Shown one piece after another: positions 37,311 to 52,300 of a stretch of DNA of 64,000 nucleotides. The stretch covers positions 113,754,972 to 113,818,971 of the forward strand of contig CM060958.1 in the NCBI GenBank assembly GCA_030765055.1, in the 5' to 3' direction. Source of the DNA: Mantis religiosa. Its lineage: Eukaryota > Arthropoda > Insecta > Mantodea > Mantidae. The notes under the pieces are model-generated. The model had not been told where the DNA came from. It searched no databases and saw only the letters and a list, made by a program, of their open reading frames with translations. The stretch's first letter is position 1. Each line of letters starts with the position of its first letter. The position numbers were made by a program, and so were the translations under genes.

Positions 37311-40300
37311 GACAGTCGGTCACGGTAACCATTGCGCTACAAGCGTTGTTGCCGATATATGTTTTGATCTGATATTTATCGACTGTTTTAGAACGACTAT
37401 AAAGATGAAAAATCTATTTTTAGATGGTAGGAATCGAGCCTGCAACCCTTTGAATTATTGGCCATCACCCTAACCATTCGATTATAGATGGCTTGCTAGA
37501 CCATTGGTAAACTATTTCTCTTATAGCGCTAGACTATTGTTGGAATAAAAACTGAATGTTAAATTGAATAGAGAAAAAACTTGATGAGATTCGAACCCAG
37601 GACCTTGTCGTGACAATCGCTCACGGTAACCATTGCGCTACAAGCGTTGTTGCCGATACATGTTTTGATATGATATTTATCGTCTGTTTTAGAAGGACTA
37701 TAAAGATGAAAAATCTATTTTTAGATGGTAGGAATCGAACCTGCAACCCTTTGAATTATTGGCCACCACCCTAACCATTCGGCTAATAGATAGCTTGTTA
37801 GACCATTGGTAAACTATTTCTCTTATAGCGCTAGGGTATTGTTGGAATAAAAACTGAATCTTTAATTGAATTGAGAAAAAACTTGAAGAGATTCGAACGC
37901 AGGACCTTTTCGTGACAGTCGGTCCCGGTAACCATTGCGCTACAAGCGTTGTTGCTGATATATGTTTTGATCTGATATTTATCGTCTGTTTTAGAAGGAC
38001 TATGAAGATGAAAAATCTATTTTTAGATGGTAGGAATCGAACCTGCAACCCTTTGAATTATTGGCAACCACCCTAACCATTCGGCTAATAGATGGCTTGT
38101 TAGACCATTGGTAAAGTATTTCTCTTATAGCGCTAGAGTATTCTTGGAATAAAAACTGAATATTTAATTGAATAGAGAAAAAACTTGAAGAGATTCGAAC
38201 TCAGGACCTTGTCGTGACAATCGGTCACGGTAACCATTGCGCTACAAGCGTTGTTGCCGATATATGTTTTGATCTGATATTTATCGTCTGTTTTAGAGGG
38301 ACCATAAAGATGAAAAATCTATTTTTAGATGGTAGGAATCGAGCCTGCAACCCTTTGAATTATTGGCCATCACCCTAACCATTCGATTATAGATGGCTTG
38401 CTAGACCATTGGTAAACTATTTCTCTTATAGCGCTAGACTATTGTTGGAATAAAAACTGAATGTTAAATTGAATAGAGAAAAAACTTGATGAGATTCGAA
38501 CCCAGGACCTTGTCGTGACAATCGCTCACGGTAACCATTGCGCTACAAGCGTTGTTGCCGATACATGTTTTGATATGATATTTATCGTCTGTTTTAGAAG
38601 GACTATAAAGATGAAAAATCTATTTTTAGATGGTAGGAATCGAACCTGCAACCCTTTGAATTATTGGCCACCACCCTAACCATTCGGCTAATAGATGGCT
38701 TGCTAGACCATTGGTAAAGTATTTCTCTTATAGCGCTAGGGTATTGTTGGAATAAAAACTGAATCTTTAATTGAATTGAGAAAAAACTTGAAGAGATTCG
38801 AACCCAGGACCTTTTCGTGACAGTCGGTCCCGGTAACCATTGCGCTACAAGCGTTGTTGCTGATATATGTTTTGATCTGATATTTATCGTCTGTTTTAGA
38901 AGGACTATGAAGATGAAAAATCTATTTTTAGATGGTAGGAATCGAACCTGCAACCCTTTGAATTATTGGCAACCACCCTAACCATTCGGCTAATAGATGG
39001 CTTGTTAGACCATTGGTAAAGTATTTCTCTTATAGCGCTAGAGTATTCTTGGAATAAAAACTGAATCTTTAATTGAATAGAGAAAAAACTTGAAGAGATT
39101 CGAACTCAGGACCTTTTCGTGACAATCGGTCACGGTAACCATTGCGCTACAAGCGTTGTTGCCGATATATGTTTTGATCTGATATTTATCGTCTGTTTTA
39201 GAGGGACCATAAAGATGAAAAATCTATTTTTAGATGGTAGGAATCGAGCCTGCAACCCTTTGAATTATTGGCCATCACCCTAACCATTCGATTATAGATG
39301 GCTTGCTAGACCATTGGTAAACTATTTCTCTTATAGCGCTAGACTATTGTTGGAATAAAAACTGAATGTTTAATTGAATAGAGAAAAAACTTGACGAGAT
39401 TCGAACCCAGGACCTTGTCGTGACAATCGCTCACGGTAACCATTGCGCTACAAGCGTTGTTGCCGATATATGTTTTGATATGATATTTATCGTCTGTTTT
39501 AGAAGGACTATAAAGATGAAAAATCTATTTTTAGATGGTAGGAATCGAACCTGCAACCCTTTGAATTATTGGCCACCACCCTAACCATTCGGCTAATAGA
39601 TAGCTTGTTAGACCATTGGTAAAATATTTCTCTTATAGCGCTAGGGTATTGTTGGAATAAAAACTGAATCTTTAATTGAATAGAGAAAAAACTTGAAGAG
39701 ATTCGAACCCAGGACCTTTTCGTCACAGTCGGTCACGGTAACCATTGCGCTACAAGCGTTGTTGCTGATATATGTTTTGATCTGATATTTATCGTCTGTT
39801 TTAGAAGGACTATAAAGATGAAAAATCTGTTTTTAGATGGTAGGAATCGAACCTGCAACCCTTTGAATTATTGGCCACCACCCTAACCATTCGGCTAATA
39901 GATGGCTTGCTAGACCATTGGTAAAGTATTTCTCTTATTGCGCTAGAGTATTGTTGGAATAAAAACTGAATGTTTAATTGAATAGAGAAAAAACTTGAAG
40001 AGATTCGAACCCAGGACTTTTCTGACAGTCGGTCGCGGTAACCATTGCGCTACAAGCGTTGTTGCCGATATATGTTTTGATCTGATATTTATCGTCTGTT
40101 TTAGAAGGACTATAAAGATGAAAAATCTATTTTTAGATGGTGGGAATCGAACCTGCAAACCTTTGAATTATTGGCCACCACCCTAACCATTCGGCTAATA
40201 GATGGCTTGCTAGGTCTTTGGTAAAGTATTTCTCTTATAGCGCTAGAGTATTGTTGGAATAAAAACTGAATCTTTAATTGAATAGAGAAAAAACTTGAAG

Positions 40301-40699
40301 AGATTCGAACCCAGGACCTTTTCATGACAGTCGGTCACGGTAACCATTGCGCTACAAGCGTTGTTGCCGATATATGTTTTGATCTGATATTTATCGTCTG
40401 TTTTAGAACGACTATAAAGATGAAAAATCTATTTTTAGATGGTAGGAATCGAGCCTGCAACCCTTTGAATTATTGGCCATCACCCTAACCATTCGATTAT
40501 AGATGGCTTGCTAGACCATTGGTAAACTATTTCTCTTATAGCGCTAGACTATTGTTGGAATAAAAACTGAATGTTAAATTGAATAGAGAAAAAACTTGAT
40601 GAGATTCGAACCCAGGACCTTGTCGTGACAATCGCTCACGGTAACCATTGCGCTACAAGCGTTGTTGCCGATACATGTTTTGATATGATATTTATCGTC

Positions 40700-42200
40700 T
40701 GTTTTAGAAGGACTATAAAGATGAAAAATCTATTTTTAAATGGTAGGAATCGAACCTGCAACCCTTTGAATTATTGGCCACCACCCTAACCATTCGGCTA
40801 ATAGATAGCTTGTTAGACCATTGGTAAAGTATTTCTCTTATAGCGCTAGGGTACTGTTGGAATAAAAACTGAATCTTTAATTGAATAGAGAAAAAACTTG
40901 AAGAGATTCGAACCCAGGACCTTTTCGTGACAGTCGGTCCCGGTAACCATTGCGCTACAAGCGTTGTATCTGATATATGTTTTGATCTGATATTTATCGT
41001 CTGTTTTAGAAGGACTATGAAGATGAAAAATCTATTTTTAGATGGTAGGAATAGAACCTGCAACCCTTTGAATTATTGGCAACCACCCTAACCATTCGGC
41101 TAATAGATGGCTTGTTAGACCATTGGTAAAGTATTTCTCTTATAGCGCTAGAGTATTCTTGGAATAAAAACTGAATCTTTAATTGAATAGAGAAAAAACT
41201 TGAAGAGATTCGAACTCAGGACCTTTTCGTGACAATCGGTCACGGTAACCATTGCGCTACAAGCGTTGTTGCCGATATATGTTTTGATCTGATATTTATC
41301 GTCTGTTTTAGAAGGACTATAAAGATGAAAAATCTATTTTTAGATGGTAGGAATCGAACCTGACACCCTTTGAATTCTTGGCCACCACCCTAACCATTCG
41401 GCTAATAGATGGCTTGCTAGACCTTTGGTAAAGTATTTCTCTTATAGCGCTAGAGTATTGTTGGAATAAAAACTGAATCTTTAATTGAATAGAGAAAAAA
41501 CTTGAAGAGATTCGAACCCAGGACCTTTTCGTGACAGTTGGTCACGGTAACCATTGCGCTACAAGCGTTGTTGCCGATATATGTTTTGATCTGATATTTA
41601 TCGTCTGTTTTAGAAGGACTATAAAGATGAAAAATCTATTTTTAGATGGTAGGAATCGAACCTGCAACCCTTTGAATTATTGGCCATCACCCTAACCATT
41701 CGATTATAGATGGCTTGCGAGACAATTGGTAAACTATTTCTCTTATAGCCCTAGACTATTGTTGGAATAAAAACTGAATGCTTAATTGAATAGAGAAAAA
41801 CTTGAAGAGATTCGAACCCAGGACCTTTTCGTGACAGTCGGTCCCGGTAACCATTGCGCTACAAGCGTTGTATCTGATATATGTTTTGATCTGATATTTA
41901 TCGTCTGTTTTAGAAGGACTATGAAGATGAAAAATCTATTTTTAGATGGTAGGAATAGAACCTGCAACCCTTTGAATTATTGGCAACCACCCTAACCATT
42001 CGGCTAATAGATGGCTTGTTAGACCATTGGTAAAGTATTTCTCTTATAGCGCTAGAGTATTCTTGGAATAAAAACTGAATCTTTAATTGAATAGAGAAAA
42101 AACTTGAAGAGATTCGAATTCAGGACCTTTTCGTGACAATCGGTCACGGTAACCATTGCGCTACAAGCGTTGTTGCCGATATATGTTTTGATCTGATATT
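40700..42200. repeat. 3-unit repeat with 904-bp shift
   Basis: The private pair GCGTTGTATCTG (40961 and 41865) and GGAATAGAACC (about 41048 and 41952) recurs 904 bp apart. GGAATAGAACC destroys the B-box core in both copies. The unit in between (about 41343-41640) has its own odd GAACCTGACACCC. Confidence 0.78.
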
Positions 42201-45200
42201 TATCGTATGTTTTAGAGGGACCATAAAGATGAAAAATCTATTTTTAGATGGTAGGAATCGAGCCTGCAACCCTTTGAATTATTGGCCATCACCCTAACCA
42301 TTCGATTATAGATGGCTTGCTAGACCATTGGTAAACTATTTCTCTTATAGCGCTAGACTATTGTTGGAATAAAAACTGAATGTTTAATTGAATAGAGAAA
42401 AAACTTGACGAGATTCGAACCCAGGACCTTGTCGTGACAATCGCTCACGGTAACCATTGCGCTACAAGCGTTGTTGCCGATATATGTTTTGATATGATAT
42501 TTATCATCTGTTTTAGAAGGACTATAAAGATGAAAAATCTATTTTTAGATGGTAGGAATCGAACCTGCAACCCTTTGAATTATTGGCCACCACCCTAACC
42601 AATCGGCTAATAGATAGCTTGTTAGACCATTGGTAAAGTATTTCTGTTATAGCGCTAGGGTATTGTTGGAATAAAAACTGAATCTTTAATTGAATAGAGA
42701 AAAAACTTGAAGAGATTCGAACCCAGGACCTTTTCGTCACCGTCGGTCACGGTAACCATTGCGCTACAAGCGTTGTTGCTGATATATGTTTTGATCTGAT
42801 ATTTATCGTCTGTTTTAGAAGGACTATAAAGATGAAAAATCTATTTTTAGATGGTAGGAATCGAACCTGCAACCCTTTGAATTATTGGCCACCACCCTAA
42901 CCATTCGGCTAATAGATGGCTTGCTAGACCATTGGTAAAGTATTTCTCTTATTGCGCTAGAGTATTGTTGGAATAAAAACTGAATGTTTAATTGAATAGA
43001 GAAAAAACTTGAAGAGATTCGAACCCAGGACCTTTTCGTGACAGTCGGTCGCGGTAACCATTGCGCTACAAGCGTTGTTGCCGATATATGTTTTGATCTG
43101 ATATTTATCGTCTGTTTTAGAACGACTATAAAGATGAAAAATCTATTTTTAGATGGTGGGAATCGAACCTGCAACCCTTTGAATTATTGGCCAACACCCT
43201 AACCATTCGGCTAATAGATGGCTTGCTATATCTTTGGTAAAGTATTTCTCTTATAGCGCTAGAGTATTGTTGGAATAAAAACTGAATCTTTAATTGAACA
43301 GAGAAAAAACTTGAAGAGATTCGAACCCAGGACCTTTTCGTGACAGTCGGTCACGGTAACCATTGCGCTACAAGCGTTGTTGCCGATATATGTTTTGATC
43401 TGATATTTATCGTCTGTTATAGAAGGACTATAAAGATGAAAAATCTATTTTTAGATGGTAGGAATCGAGCCTGCAACCCTTTGAATTATTGGCCACCACC
43501 CTAACCATTCGGCTAATAGATGGCTTGCTAGACCATTGGTAAAGTATTTCTCTTATAGCGCTAGAGTATTGTTGGAATAAAAACTGAGGCTTTAATTGAA
43601 TAGAGAAAAAACTTGAAGAGATTCGAACCCAGGACCCTTTCGTGACAGTCGGTCACGGTCACCATTGCGCTACAAGCGTTGTTGCCGATATATGTTTTGA
43701 TCTGATATTTATCGTCTGTTTTAGAAGGACTATAAAGATGAAAAATCTATTTTTAGATGGTAGGAATCGAACCTGCAACCCTTTGAATTATTGGCCACCA
43801 CCCTAACCATTCGGCTAATAGATGGCTTGCTAGACCTTTGGTAAAGTATTTCTCTTATAGCGCTAGAGTATTGTTGGAATAAAAACTGAATCTTTAATTG
43901 AATAGAGAAAAAACTTGAAGAGATTCGAACCCAGGACCTTTTCGTGACAGTCGGTCACGGTAACCATTGCGCTACAAGCGTTTTTGCCGATATATGTTTT
44001 GATCTGATATTTATCGTCTGTTTTAGAAGGACTATAAAGATGAAAAATCTATTTTTAGATGGTAGGAATCGAGCCTGCAACCCTTTGAATTATTGGCCAC
44101 CACCCTAACCATTCGGCTAATAGATGGCTTGCTAGACCATTGGTAAAGTATTTCTCTTATAGCGCTAGAGTATTGTTGGAATAAAAACTGAATCTTTAAT
44201 TGAATAGAGAAAAAACTTGAAGAGATTCGAACCCAGGACCTTTTCGTGACAGTCGGTCATGGTAACCATTGCGCTACAAGCGTTGTTGCTGATATATGTT
44301 TTGATCTGATATTTATCGTCTGTTTTAGAAGGACCATAAAGATGAAAAATCTATTTTTAGATGGTAGGAATCGAACCTGCAACCCTTTGAATTATTGGCC
44401 ACCACCCTAACCATTCCATTATAGATGGCTTGCTAGACCATTGGTAAACTATTTCTCTTATAGCGCTAGACTATTGTTGGAATAAAAACTGAATGTTTAA
44501 TTGAATAGAGAAGAAACTTGACGAGATTCGAACCCAGGACCTTGTCGTGACAATCGCTCACGGTAACCATTGCGCTACAAGCGTTGTTGCCGATATATGT
44601 TTTGATATGATATTTATCGTCTGTTTTAGAAGGACTATAAAGATGAAAAATCTATTTTTACATGGTAGGAATCGAATCTGCAACCCTTTGAATTATTGGC
44701 CACCACCCTAACCATTCGGCTAATAGATAGCTTGTTAGACCATTGGTAAAGTATTTCTCTTATAGCGCTAGGGTATTGTTGGAATAAAAACTGAATCTTT
44801 AATTGAATAGAGAAAAAACTTGAAGAGATTCGAACCCAGGACCTTTTCGTCACAGTCGGTCACGGTAACCATTGCGCTACAAGCGTTGTTGCTGATATAT
44901 GTTTTGATCTGATATTTATCGTCTGTTTTAGAAGGACTATAAAGATGAAAAATCTATTTTTAGATGGTAGGAATCGAACCTGCAACCCTTTGAATTATTG
45001 GCCACCACCCTAACCATTCGGCTAATAGATGGCTTGCTAGACCATTGGTAAAGTATTTCTCATATTGCGCTAGAGTATTGTTGGAATAAAAACTGAGTCT
45101 TTAATTGAATAGAGAAAAAACTTGAAGAGATTCGAACCCAGGACCTTTTCGTGACAGTCGGTCGCGGTAACCATTGCGCTACAAGCGTTGTTGCCGATAT

Positions 45201-47814
45201 ATGTTTTGATCTGACATTTATCGTCTGTTTTAGAAGGACTATAAAGATAAAAAATCTATTTTTAGATGGTAGGAATCGAACCTGCAACCCTTTGAATTAT
45301 TGGCCACCACCCTAACCATTCGGCTAATTGATGGCTTGCTAGACCATTGGTAAAGTATTTGTCTTATAGCGCTAGAGTATTGTTGGAATAAAAACTGAGT
45401 CTTTAATTGAATAGAGAAAAAACTTGAAGAGATTCGAACCCAGGATCTTTTCGTGACAGTCGGTCACGGTAACCATTGCGCTACAAGCGTTGTTGCTGAT
45501 ATATGTTTTGATCTGATATTTATCGTCTGTTTTAGAAGGACTATAAAGATGAAAAATCTATTTTTAGATGGTAGGAATCGAACCTGCAACCCTTTGAATT
45601 ATTGGCCACCACCCTAACCATTCGGCTAATAGATGGCTTGCTAGACCATTGGTAAAGTATTTCTCTTATAGCGCTAGAGTATTGTTGGAATAAAAACTGA
45701 ATCTTTAATTGAATAGAGAAAAAACTTGAAGAGATTCGAACCCAGGACCTTTTCATGACAGTCGGTCACGGTAACCATTGCGCTACAAGCGTTGTTGCCG
45801 ATATATGTTTTGATCTGATATTTATCGTCTGTTTTAGAAGGACTATAAAGATGAAAAATCTATTTTTAGATGGTAGGAATCGAACCTGCAACCCTTTGAA
45901 TTATTGGCCACCACCCCAACCATTCGGCTAATAGATGGCTTGCTAGATCTTTGGTAAAGTATTTCTCTTATAGCGCTAGAGTATTGTTGGAATAAAAACT
46001 GAATCTTTAATTGAATAGAGAAAAAACTTGAAGAGATTCGAACCCAGGACCTTTTCATGACAGTCCGTCACGGTAACCATTGCGCTACAAGCGTTGTTGC
46101 CGATATATGTTTTGATCTGATATTTATCGTCTGTTTTAGAAGGACTATAAAGATGAAAAATCTATTTTTAGATGGTAGGAATCGAGCCTGCAACCCTTTG
46201 AATTATTGGCCATCACCCTAACCATTCGATTATAGATGGCTTGCTAGACCATTGGTAAACTATTTCTCTTATAGCGCTAGACTATTGTTGGAATAAAAAC
46301 TGAATGTTAAATTGAATAGAGAAAAAACTTGATGAGATTCGAACCCAGGACCTTGTCGTGACAATCGCTCACGGTAACCATTGCGCTACAAGCGTTGTTG
46401 CCGATATATGTTTTGATATGATATTTATCGTCTGTTTTAGAAGGACTATAAAGATGAAAAATCTATTTTTAGATGGTAGGAATCGAACCTGCAACCCTTT
46501 GAATTATTGGCCACCACCCTAACCATTCGGCTAATAGATAGCTTGTTAGACCAATGGTAAAGTATTTCTCTTATAGCGCTAGGGTATTGTTGGAATAAAA
46601 ACTGAATCTTTAATTGAATAGAGAAAAAACTTGAAGAGATTCGAACCCAGGACCTTTTCGTGACAGTCGGTCCCGGTAACCATTGCGCTACAAGCGTTGT
46701 TGCTGATATATGTTTTGATCTGATATTTATCGTCTGTTTTAGAAGGACTATGAAGATGAAAAATCTATTTTTAGATGGTAGGAATCGAACCTGCAACCCT
46801 TTGAATTATTGGCCACCACCCTAACCATTCGGCTAATAGATAGCTTGTTAGACCATTGGTAAAGTATTTCTCTTATAGCGCTAGGGTATTGTTGGAATAA
46901 AAACTGAATCTTTAATTGAATAGAGAAAAAACTTGAAGAGATTCGAACCCAGGACCTTTCGTCACAGTCGGTCACGGTAACCATTGCGCTACAAGCGTTG
47001 TTGCCGATATATGTTTTGATCTGATATTTATCGTCTGTTTTAGAAGGACTATAAAGATGAAAAATCTATTTTTAGATGGTAGGAATCGAACCTGCAACCC
47101 TTTGAATTATTGGCCACCACCCTAAACATTCGGCTAATAGATGGCTTGCTAGACCATTGGTAAAGTATTTCTCTTATTGCGCTAGAGTATTGTTGGAATA
47201 AAAACTGAGTCTTTAATTGAATAGAGAAAAAACTTGAAGAGATTCGAACCCAGGACCTTTTCGTGACAGTCGGTCCCGGTAACCATTGCGCTACAAGCTT
47301 TGTTGCCGATATATGTTTTGATCTGATATTTATCGTCTGTTTTAGAAGGACTATAAAGATGAAAAATCTATTTTTAGATGGTAGGAATCGAACCTGCAAC
47401 CCTTTGAATTCTTGGCCACCACCCTAACCATTCGGCTAATAGATGGCTTGCTAGACCTTTGGTAAAGTATTTCTCTTATAGCGCTAGAGTATTGTTGGAA
47501 TAAAAGCTGAATCTTTAATTGAATAGAGAAAAAACCTGAAGAGATTCGAACACAGGACTTTTCGTGACAGTCGGTCACGGTAACCATTGCGCTACAACCG
47601 TTGTTGCCGATATATCTTTTGATCTGATATTTATCGTCTGTTTTAGAAGGACTATAAAGATGAAAAATCTATTTTTAGAAGGTAGGAATCGAACCTGCAA
47701 CCCTTTGAATTATTGGCCATCACCCTAACCATTCGATTATAGATGGCTTGCGAGACAATTGGTAAACTATTTCTCTTATAGCCCTAGACTATTGTTGGAA
47801 TAAAAACTGAATGC

Positions 47815-48040
47815 TTAATTGAATAGAGAAAAACTTGAAGAGATTCGAACCCAGGACTCTTTCGCGAGAGTCGGTCGCGGTAACCATTGCGCTACAAGCG
47901 CTGTTGCTGGTATCTGTTTTGATCTGATATTTATCCTCTGCTTTAGAAGGACTATAAAGATGAAGAGTCTATTTTTAGATGGTAGGAATCGAACCTGCAA
48001 CCCTTTGAATTATTGGCCACCACCCTAACCATTCGGCTAA
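47815..48040 (-). repeat. Divergent type III unit, first copy
   Basis: A distinct variant set marks this unit: AGGACTCTTTCGCGAGAG, GGTATCTGTTTTG, TTTATCCTCTGCTTTAG and GATGAAGAGTC. Related copies lie near 56250-56470, 62585-62800 and, more loosely, 59280-59430. Its B-half hairpin is a perfect CGCGA/TCGCG stem. It has the T5 rather than the T6 terminator run. Confidence 0.78.
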
Positions 48041-49399
48041 TAGATAGCTTGCTAGACCATTGGTAAAGTATTTCTCTTATAGCGCTAGAGTACTGTTGGA
48101 ATAAAAACTGAATCTTTAATTGAATAGAGAAAAAACTTGAAGAGATTCGAACCCAGGACCTTTTCGTGACAGTCGGTCACGGTAACCATTGCGCTAAAAG
48201 CGTTGTTGCCGATATATGTTTTGATCTGATATTTATCGTCTGTTTTAGAACGACTATAAAGATGAAAAATCTATTTTTAGATGGTAGGAATCGAACCTGC
48301 AACCCTTTGAATTATTGGCCACCACCCTAACCATTCGGCTAATAGATAGCTTGTTAGACCATTGGTAAACTATTTCTCTTATAGCGCTAGACTATTGTTG
48401 GAATAAAAACTGAATGTTTAATTGAATAGAGAAAAATCTTGATGAGATTCGAACCCAGGACCTTGTCGTGACAATCGCTCACGGTAACCATTGCGCTACA
48501 AGCGTTGTTGCCGATATATGTTTTGATATGATATTTATCGTCTGTTTTAGAAGGACAATAAAGATGAAAAATCTATTTTTAGATGGTAGGAATCGAACCT
48601 GCAACCCTTTGAATTATTGGCCACCACCCTAACCATTCGGCTAATAGATAGCTTGTTAGACCATTGGTAAAGTATTTCTCTTATAGCGCTAGGGTATTGT
48701 TGGAATAAAAACTGAATCTTTAATTGAATAGAGAAAAAACTTGAAGAGATTCGAACCCAGGACCTTTTCGTGACAGTCGGTCACGGTAACCATTGCGCTA
48801 CAAGCGTTGTTGCCGATATATGTTTTGATCTGATATTTATCGTCTGCTTTAGAAGGACTATAAAGATGAAAAATCTATTTTTAGATGGTAGGAATCGAAC
48901 CTGCAACCCTTTGAATTATTGGCCACCACCCTAACCATTCGGCTAATAGATGGCTTGCTAGACCATTGGTAAAGTGTTTCTCTTATTGCGCTAGAGTATT
49001 GTTGGAATAAAAACTGAGTCTTTAATTGAATAGAGAAAAAACTTGAAGAGATTCGAACCCAGGACCTTTTCGTGACAGTCGGTCCCGGTAACCATTGCGC
49101 TACAAGCGTTGTTGCTGATATATGTTTTGATCTGATATTTATCGTCTGTTTTAGAAGGACTATAAAGATGAAAAATCTATTTTTAGATGGTAGGAATCGA
49201 ACCTGCAACCCTTTGAATTATTGGCCACCACCCTAACCATTCGGCTAATAGATGGCTTGCTAGACCATTGGTAAAGTATTTCTCTTATAGCGCTAGAGTA
49301 CTGTTGGAATAAAAACTGAATCTTTAATTGAATAGAGAAAAAACTTGAAGACATTCGAACCCAGGACCTTTTCGTCACAGTCGGTCACGGTATTCATTG

Positions 49400-52300
49400 C
49401 GCTACAACCGTTGTTGCCGCTATATGTTTTGATCTGATATTTATCGTCTGTTTTTGAAGGACTATAAAGATGAAAAATCTATTTTTAGATGGTAGGAATC
49501 GAACCTGCAACCCTTTGAATTATTGGCCACCACCCTAAACATTCGGCTAATAGATGGCTTGCTAGACCATTGGTAAAGTATTTCTCTTATAGCGCTAGAG
49601 TATTGTTGGAATAAAAACTGAGTCTTTAATTGAATAGAGAAAAAACTTGAAGAGATTCGAACCCAGGACCTTTTCGTGACAGTCGGTCACGGTAACCATT
49701 GCGCTACAAGCGTTGTTGCTGATATATGTTTTGATCTGATATTTATCGTCTGTTTTAGAAGGACTATAAAGATGAAAAATCTATTTTTAGATGGTAGGAA
49801 TCGAACCTGCAACCCTTTGAATTATTGGCCACCACCCTAACCATTCGGCTAATAGATGGCTTGCTAGACCTTTGGTAAAGTATTTCTCTTATAGCGCTAG
49901 AGTATTGTTGGAATAAAAACTGAATCTTTAATTGAATAGAGAAAAAACTTGAAGAGATTCGAACCCAGGACCTTTTCGTGACAGTCGGTCACGGTAACCA
50001 TTGCGCTACAAGCGTTGTTGCCGATATATGTTTTGATCTGATATTTATCGTCTGTTTTAGAAGGACTATAAAGATGAAAAATCTATTTTTAGATGGTAGG
50101 AATCGAGCCTGCAACCCTTTGAATTATTGGCCACCACCCTAACCATTCGGCTAATAGATGGCTTGCTAGACCATTGGTAAAGTATTTCTCTTATAGCGCT
50201 AGAGTATTGTTGGAATAAAAACTGAATCTTTAATTGAATAGAGAAAAAACTTGAAGAGATTCGAACCCAGGACCTTTTCGTGACAGTCGGTCACGGTAAC
50301 CATTGCGCTACAAGCGTTGTTGCCGATATATGTTTTGATCTGATATTTATCGTCTGTTTTAGAAGGACCATAAAGATGAAAAATTTATTTTTAGATGGTA
50401 GGAATCGAGCCTGCAACCCTTTGAATTATTGGCCATCACCCTAAGCATTCGATTATAGATGGCTTGCTAGACCATTGGTAAACTATTTCTCTTATAGCGC
50501 TAGACTATTGTTGGAATAAAAACTGAATGTTTAATTGAATAGAGAAAAAACTTGATGAGATTCGAACCCAGGACCCGCTCACGGTAACCATTGCGAAACA
50601 AGCGTTGTTGCTGATATATGTTTTGATATGATATTTATCGTCTGTTTTAGAAGGACTATAAAGATGAAAAATCTATTTTTAGATGGTAGGAATCGAACCT
50701 GCAACCCTTTGAATTATTGGCCACCACCCTAACCATTCGGCTAATAGATAGCTTGTTAGACCATTGGTAAAGTATTTCTCTTATAGCGCTAGGGTATTGT
50801 TGGAATAAAAACTGAATCTTTAATTGAATAGCGAAAAAACTTGAAGAGATTCGAACCCAGGACCTTTTCGTCACAGTCGGTCACGGTAACCATTGCGCTA
50901 CAAGCGTTGTTGCCGATATATGTTTTGATCTGGTATTTATCGTCTGTTTTAGAAGGACTATAAAATGAAAAATCTATTTTTTGATGGTAGGAAACGAACC
51001 TGCAACCCTTTGAATTATTGGCCACCACCCTAAACATTCGGCTAATAGATGGCTTGCTAGACCATTGGTAAAGTATTTCTCTTATTGCGCTAGAGTATTG
51101 TTGGAATAAAAACTGAGTCTTTAATTGAATAGAGAAAAAACTTGAAGAGATTCGAACCCAGGACTTTTCGTGACAGTCGGTCCCGGTAACCATTGCGCTA
51201 CAAGCTTTGTTGCCGATCTATGTTTTGATCTGATATTTATCGTCTGTTTTAGAAGGACTATAAAGATGAAAAATCTATTTTTAGATGGTAGGAATTGAAC
51301 CTGCAACCCTTTGAATTCTTGGCCACCACCCTAACCATTCGGCTAATAGATGGCTTGCTAGACCTTTGGTAAAGTATTTCTCTTATAGCGCTAGAGTATT
51401 GTTGGAATAAAAACTGAATCTTTAATTGAATAGAGAAAAAACTTGAAGAGATTCGAACCCAGGACCTTTTCGTGACAGTCGGTCACGGTAACCATTGCGC
51501 TACAAGCGTTGTTGCCGATATATGTTTTGATCTGATATTTATCGTCTGTTTTAGAAGGACTATAAAGATGAAAAATCTATTTTTAGATGGTAGAAATCGA
51601 ACCTGCAACCCTTTGAATTATTGGCCACCACCCTAACCATTCGGCTAATAGATGGCTTGCTAGACCATTGGTAAAGTACTTCTCTTATAGCGCTAGAGTA
51701 TTGTTGGAATAAAAACTGAATCTTTAATTGAATAGAGAAAAAACTTGAAGAGATTCGAACCCAGGACCTTTTCGTGACAGTCGGTCACGGTAACCATTGC
51801 GCTACAACCGTTGTTGCCGATATATGTTTTGATCTGATATTTATCGTCTGTTTTAGAAGGACTATAAAGATTAAAAATCTATTTTTAGATGGTAGGAATC
51901 GAACCTGCAACCCTTTGAATTATTGGCCACCACCCTAAACATCCGGCTAATAGATGGCTTGCTAGACCATTGGTAAAGTATTTCTCTTATAGCGCTAGAG
52001 TATTGTTGGAATAAAAACTGAGTCTTTAATTGAATAGAGAAAAAACTTGAAGAGATTCGAACCCAGGACCTTTTCGTGACAGTCGGTCACGGTAACCATT
52101 GCGCTACAAGCGTTGTTGCTGATATATGTTTTGATCTGATATTTATCGTCTGTTTTAGAAGGACTATAAAGATGAAAAATCTATTTTTAGATGGTAGGAA
52201 TCGAACCTGCAACCCTTTGAATTATTGGCCACCACCCTAACCATTCGGCTAATAGATGGCTTGCTAGACCTTTGGTAAAGTATTTCTCTTATAGCGCTAG

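Noticed and set aside
50789..51193. The longest frame, 134 codons on the minus strand
   Set aside because: It is longer only because small deletions in two neighbouring units shift the phase. The peptide is a rearrangement of the same translated repeat.
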